A stretch of DNA of 7,843 nt from Candidatus Heimdallarchaeota archaeon (GTDB taxonomy: Archaea; Asgardarchaeota; Heimdallarchaeia; JABLTI01): positions 1-7,843 of the forward strand of contig DAOUWQ010000048.1 of assembly GCA_030667035.1 (NCBI GenBank), given 5' to 3'. The position numbers and the translations under genes were made by a program. This document shows positions 6,259 through 7,843 of the stretch, one piece after another. The first letter of the stretch is position 1, and each line of letters starts with the position of its first letter. The notes beneath the pieces are model-generated. The model did not search any database and had not been told where the DNA came from. It was given only the letters and a program-made list of their open reading frames with translations.

Positions 6259-7050
6259 TTACTTCTTCTTGAATCCCATATTTTTTGATTTAATAATATA
6301 TAATTCAATATTTTGTTCTTTGCAAGCATAAGCAATTTGACCTGTAACACTTAAAGTTACTATTCCTCTGCGAATGCTATCTTTAGGGAGATCAAATTTC
6401 TCAGAATAGCGGTCAAGATTATATCTTGTTACTTGTCCTACTGTTTTATCTGTAGCATTCAGTTTGAATTCCAATAAAAGATGTCGATTCTTCTTATCAA
6501 TTAGTACTAAATCTATTCGAGAAGATTCAATTTCAACTTCAATATCTGAATACTTTAACCCATTTTCAATAATCCCTGGAGTGCCCTTTATCAAATTTCG
6601 CAAATCATTTTCCGAAAACGTTTTCCCTCGAAAAACTTCAGTAATAGCACTTTTTTCTTTTTGAAAAGCGAGCAAGAAATCAATGGTTGTCCATCTGCTT
6701 TCTTTGGAACCTGGGTCACCGCGCGGAAAAACTTCAATGATCTTATTATTTCTTCTTACAACCAAAATTGGACCGTGTTGGTAGTTTAGTTTCTTCTTTC
6801 CAGAAATAACTAAGGCTCCACCACCTTTTGTAACAACCTTGTATTTCCATCGACCTGCAGCAATACGAATTTCATCCTTCAAGTCCTCCTCTTGCTCAGT
6901 TGTAAGCTCATTGATAATTTTGTAATCAATTCTTTTTTGAGATTTAATTTCATCAAGTAATTTTACTGAATGATTTAAATTGTCATTTGGAGTAATTTGT
7001 TCTTTATAATAAAGCTCAAAAATGATTTTCCGCACAAGTTCCTTACTCAA
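6259..7050 (-). CDS. NucS/EndoMS-like endonuclease (DUF91 type)
   Basis: This 263-residue protein has two parts matching NucS. A beta-rich N-terminal region (about 66-115) contains GGALVISGKKKLNYQ, like the 'LVH...PVNW' strand of NucS. The C-terminal RecB-like nuclease domain (about 145-255) carries Glu162, Asp180 (SRIDLVLID), Glu194-x-Lys196 (LLLEFK), Gln206 and Tyr210 (GQVTRY). The Asp-to-Glu spacing of 14 equals that recalled for Pyrococcus NucS (Asp160/Glu174), so the active site looks intact. NucS acts on mismatched or branched DNA, often with PCNA. Differences are a helical N-terminal extension (1-60), Tyr90 in place of the usual Trp, and no obvious PCNA-binding box at the Lys-rich C-terminus. 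It may therefore be a diverged relative with another target. The start is TTG, supported by GGTG 8 nt upstream. It is a single gene, divergent from the secreted protein. Confidence 0.82.
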   Translation of the reverse strand: MSKELVRKIIFELYYKEQITPNDNLNHSVKLLDEIKSQKRIDYKIINELTTEQEEDLKDEIRIAAGRWKYKVVTKGGGALVISGKKKLNYQHGPILVVRRNNKIIEVFPRGDPGSKESRWTTIDFLLAFQKEKSAITEVFRGKTFSENDLRNLIKGTPGIIENGLKYSDIEVEIESSRIDLVLIDKKNRHLLLEFKLNATDKTVGQVTRYNLDRYSEKFDLPKDSIRRGIVTLSVTGQIAYACKEQNIELYIIKSKNMGFKKK

Positions 7051-7058
7051 TATTTAAA

Positions 7059-7065
7059 CACCTTT
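7059..7065 (-). promoter_or_regulatory. Shine-Dalgarno site supporting the TTG start of the nuclease
   Basis: AAAGGTG on the minus strand lies 8 nt before the TTG at 7050, the same spacing as for citD, citF and the secreted protein. No ATG competes nearby. Confidence 0.6.
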
Positions 7066-7296
7066 ATTCAAAAGAAATACAATTCTTATCCAAATAGTTT
7101 TCCCCGTCAATCATTTTAGTAAAAAATATCTTAAGTAAGAAGGAGAATTCCTTTTTATCTGAATCTAATAAATATTTAAAAGGAAAAAGAGTTGAAAGAG
7201 ATTATAAGAAAAACTTATCTACTCTTAACAAAACCAAATAAAGTAAGTAAGTGAAAGTAACAACATAAGAACCGAACCGAAATTGCGCAAAAAAAC

Positions 7297-7300
7297 GGTG
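7297..7300 (+). promoter_or_regulatory. Shine-Dalgarno site of the secreted repeat protein
   Basis: GGTG lies 8 nt before the ATG at 7309. Its CGGT can pair with ACCG at 7276-7279, around an 8-bp palindrome TTGCGCAA (7283-7290). A weak leader structure over the ribosome site is therefore possible. Confidence 0.5.
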
Positions 7301-7308
7301 TAAAGATT

Positions 7309-7843
7309 ATGAAGAAAAGAATAAACGTTATATTTACTTTGGGAGTTTTAGCCTTAATATTTCTATCCTCTACATATTTTTCACAAAGTGCTAGAGGAGG
7401 ATTTGACGCTGTCCTCTCAACAAAAGATGCGATGGAAGAAAGTGTTTACAATCCTTTGCCACCGGTATTTTCTACAAACTCACTTTCTGAAGGACTCACG
7501 AAAATAGGTCAATTAGATGTAGATTTTGGAAATGCATATCGTGTATCAAAAATATCATCGGACCTTCTAGTTGTTTCAGGGTTAAGTGGTGGAGTAACAT
7601 TTGTCGATGTATCAAATAACTCAGATCCATTTGTTCTAGGAAATTTCTATGATGGTGGAGAAACACATAACGCTATAGATAATAATGGTCTAGTTTATAC
7701 AGCAAATGTTGGTACTGGAATAGAAGTGCTAGATTATAGCGACTTTGATAACATAGAGAAAATTGGTGGATTTTATGATGGTGGAGACGCAAAAGATATT
7801 GCATTTATTGGATTTTACACTATTTACATTGCAGATGGTTCAG
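7309..7843 (+). CDS. Secreted LVIVD-type beta-propeller repeat protein, 3' end cut by window
   Basis: 178 codons are visible with no stop. Residues 1-28 form a signal peptide: MKKR, a hydrophobic core (about 7-21), then a polar region with likely cleavage after QSA. A linker (29-63) leads into repeats of about 42 residues. GNFYDGGE (111-118) recurs as GGFYDGGD (153-160), and each unit ends in a strand like GVTFVDVS or GIEVLDYS. A first unit begins near KIGQLDV (65). These features fit LVIVD-type repeats, which fold as propeller blades in exported archaeal and bacterial surface proteins. The mature protein is outside the cell or anchored on it; the anchor, if any, lies beyond the window. Its ligand is unknown. 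GGTG lies 8 nt before the ATG. The 258-nt gap shared with the nuclease holds divergent promoters, but no clear TATA box stands out; TTTAAAAG near 7174-7181 is a candidate. Confidence 0.85.
   Translation, partial: MKKRINVIFTLGVLALIFLSSTYFSQSARGGFDAVLSTKDAMEESVYNPLPPVFSTNSLSEGLTKIGQLDVDFGNAYRVSKISSDLLVVSGLSGGVTFVDVSNNSDPFVLGNFYDGGETHNAIDNNGLVYTANVGTGIEVLDYSDFDNIEKIGGFYDGGDAKDIAFIGFYTIYIADGS

Noticed and set aside
7140..7156. AAGGA/TCCTT hairpin followed by five T on the plus strand
   Set aside because: The stem is only 5 bp and no plus-strand gene ends before it, so a terminator role makes no sense.
7242..7253. Run of AAGT-like tetranucleotides upstream of the secreted protein
   Set aside because: About three units in A-rich DNA is within chance and has no other supporting feature.

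Overview
This AT-rich window most likely comes from an archaeon, possibly an uncultivated Asgard-type lineage. The evidence is a NucS/EndoMS-like endonuclease gene, TTTATAT-type boxes upstream of several starts at archaeal spacing, GTG and TTG starts preceded by GGAG/GGTG Shine-Dalgarno (SD) motifs at a steady 8 nt, and a secreted LVIVD-type repeat protein. The lineage is an inference. A bacterium is not excluded, since citrate lyase is mainly known from bacteria and NucS also occurs in Actinobacteria and Deinococcus-Thermus.

Layout. Positions 1-1305 (minus) hold an ABC-exporter half transporter cut by the window edge inside its Walker A motif. Positions 1447-1704 (minus) hold a small two-helix membrane protein. 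Positions 1849-4609 (minus) hold a compact citDEF operon: the acyl carrier protein, lyase and CoA-transferase subunits of citrate lyase. It has a TATA-like promoter upstream and a hairpin plus T-tract downstream. Positions 4898-5290 (plus) hold a DsrE-like protein transcribed divergently from citDEF. It converges on a TPR protein (5307-6125, minus). Next is a NucS-like nuclease (6259-7050, minus, TTG start), divergent from a secreted beta-propeller-type protein (7309 to the window end, plus).

Functional reading. citDEF encodes all three structural subunits that split citrate into acetate and oxaloacetate. The maturation genes (citC, citX, citG) are absent, and the operon is closed at both ends, so prosthetic-group attachment must be encoded elsewhere or differ from the bacterial route. 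Moving the citD start to a GTG at 4609 places the cofactor-bearing serine at residue 14, as in the characterised bacterial protein, and gives it a good SD site. The remaining genes look like independent transcription units with no clear link to citrate. I see no RNA gene, CRISPR array, insertion sequence or phage signature. No intergenic gap exceeds 300 bases.
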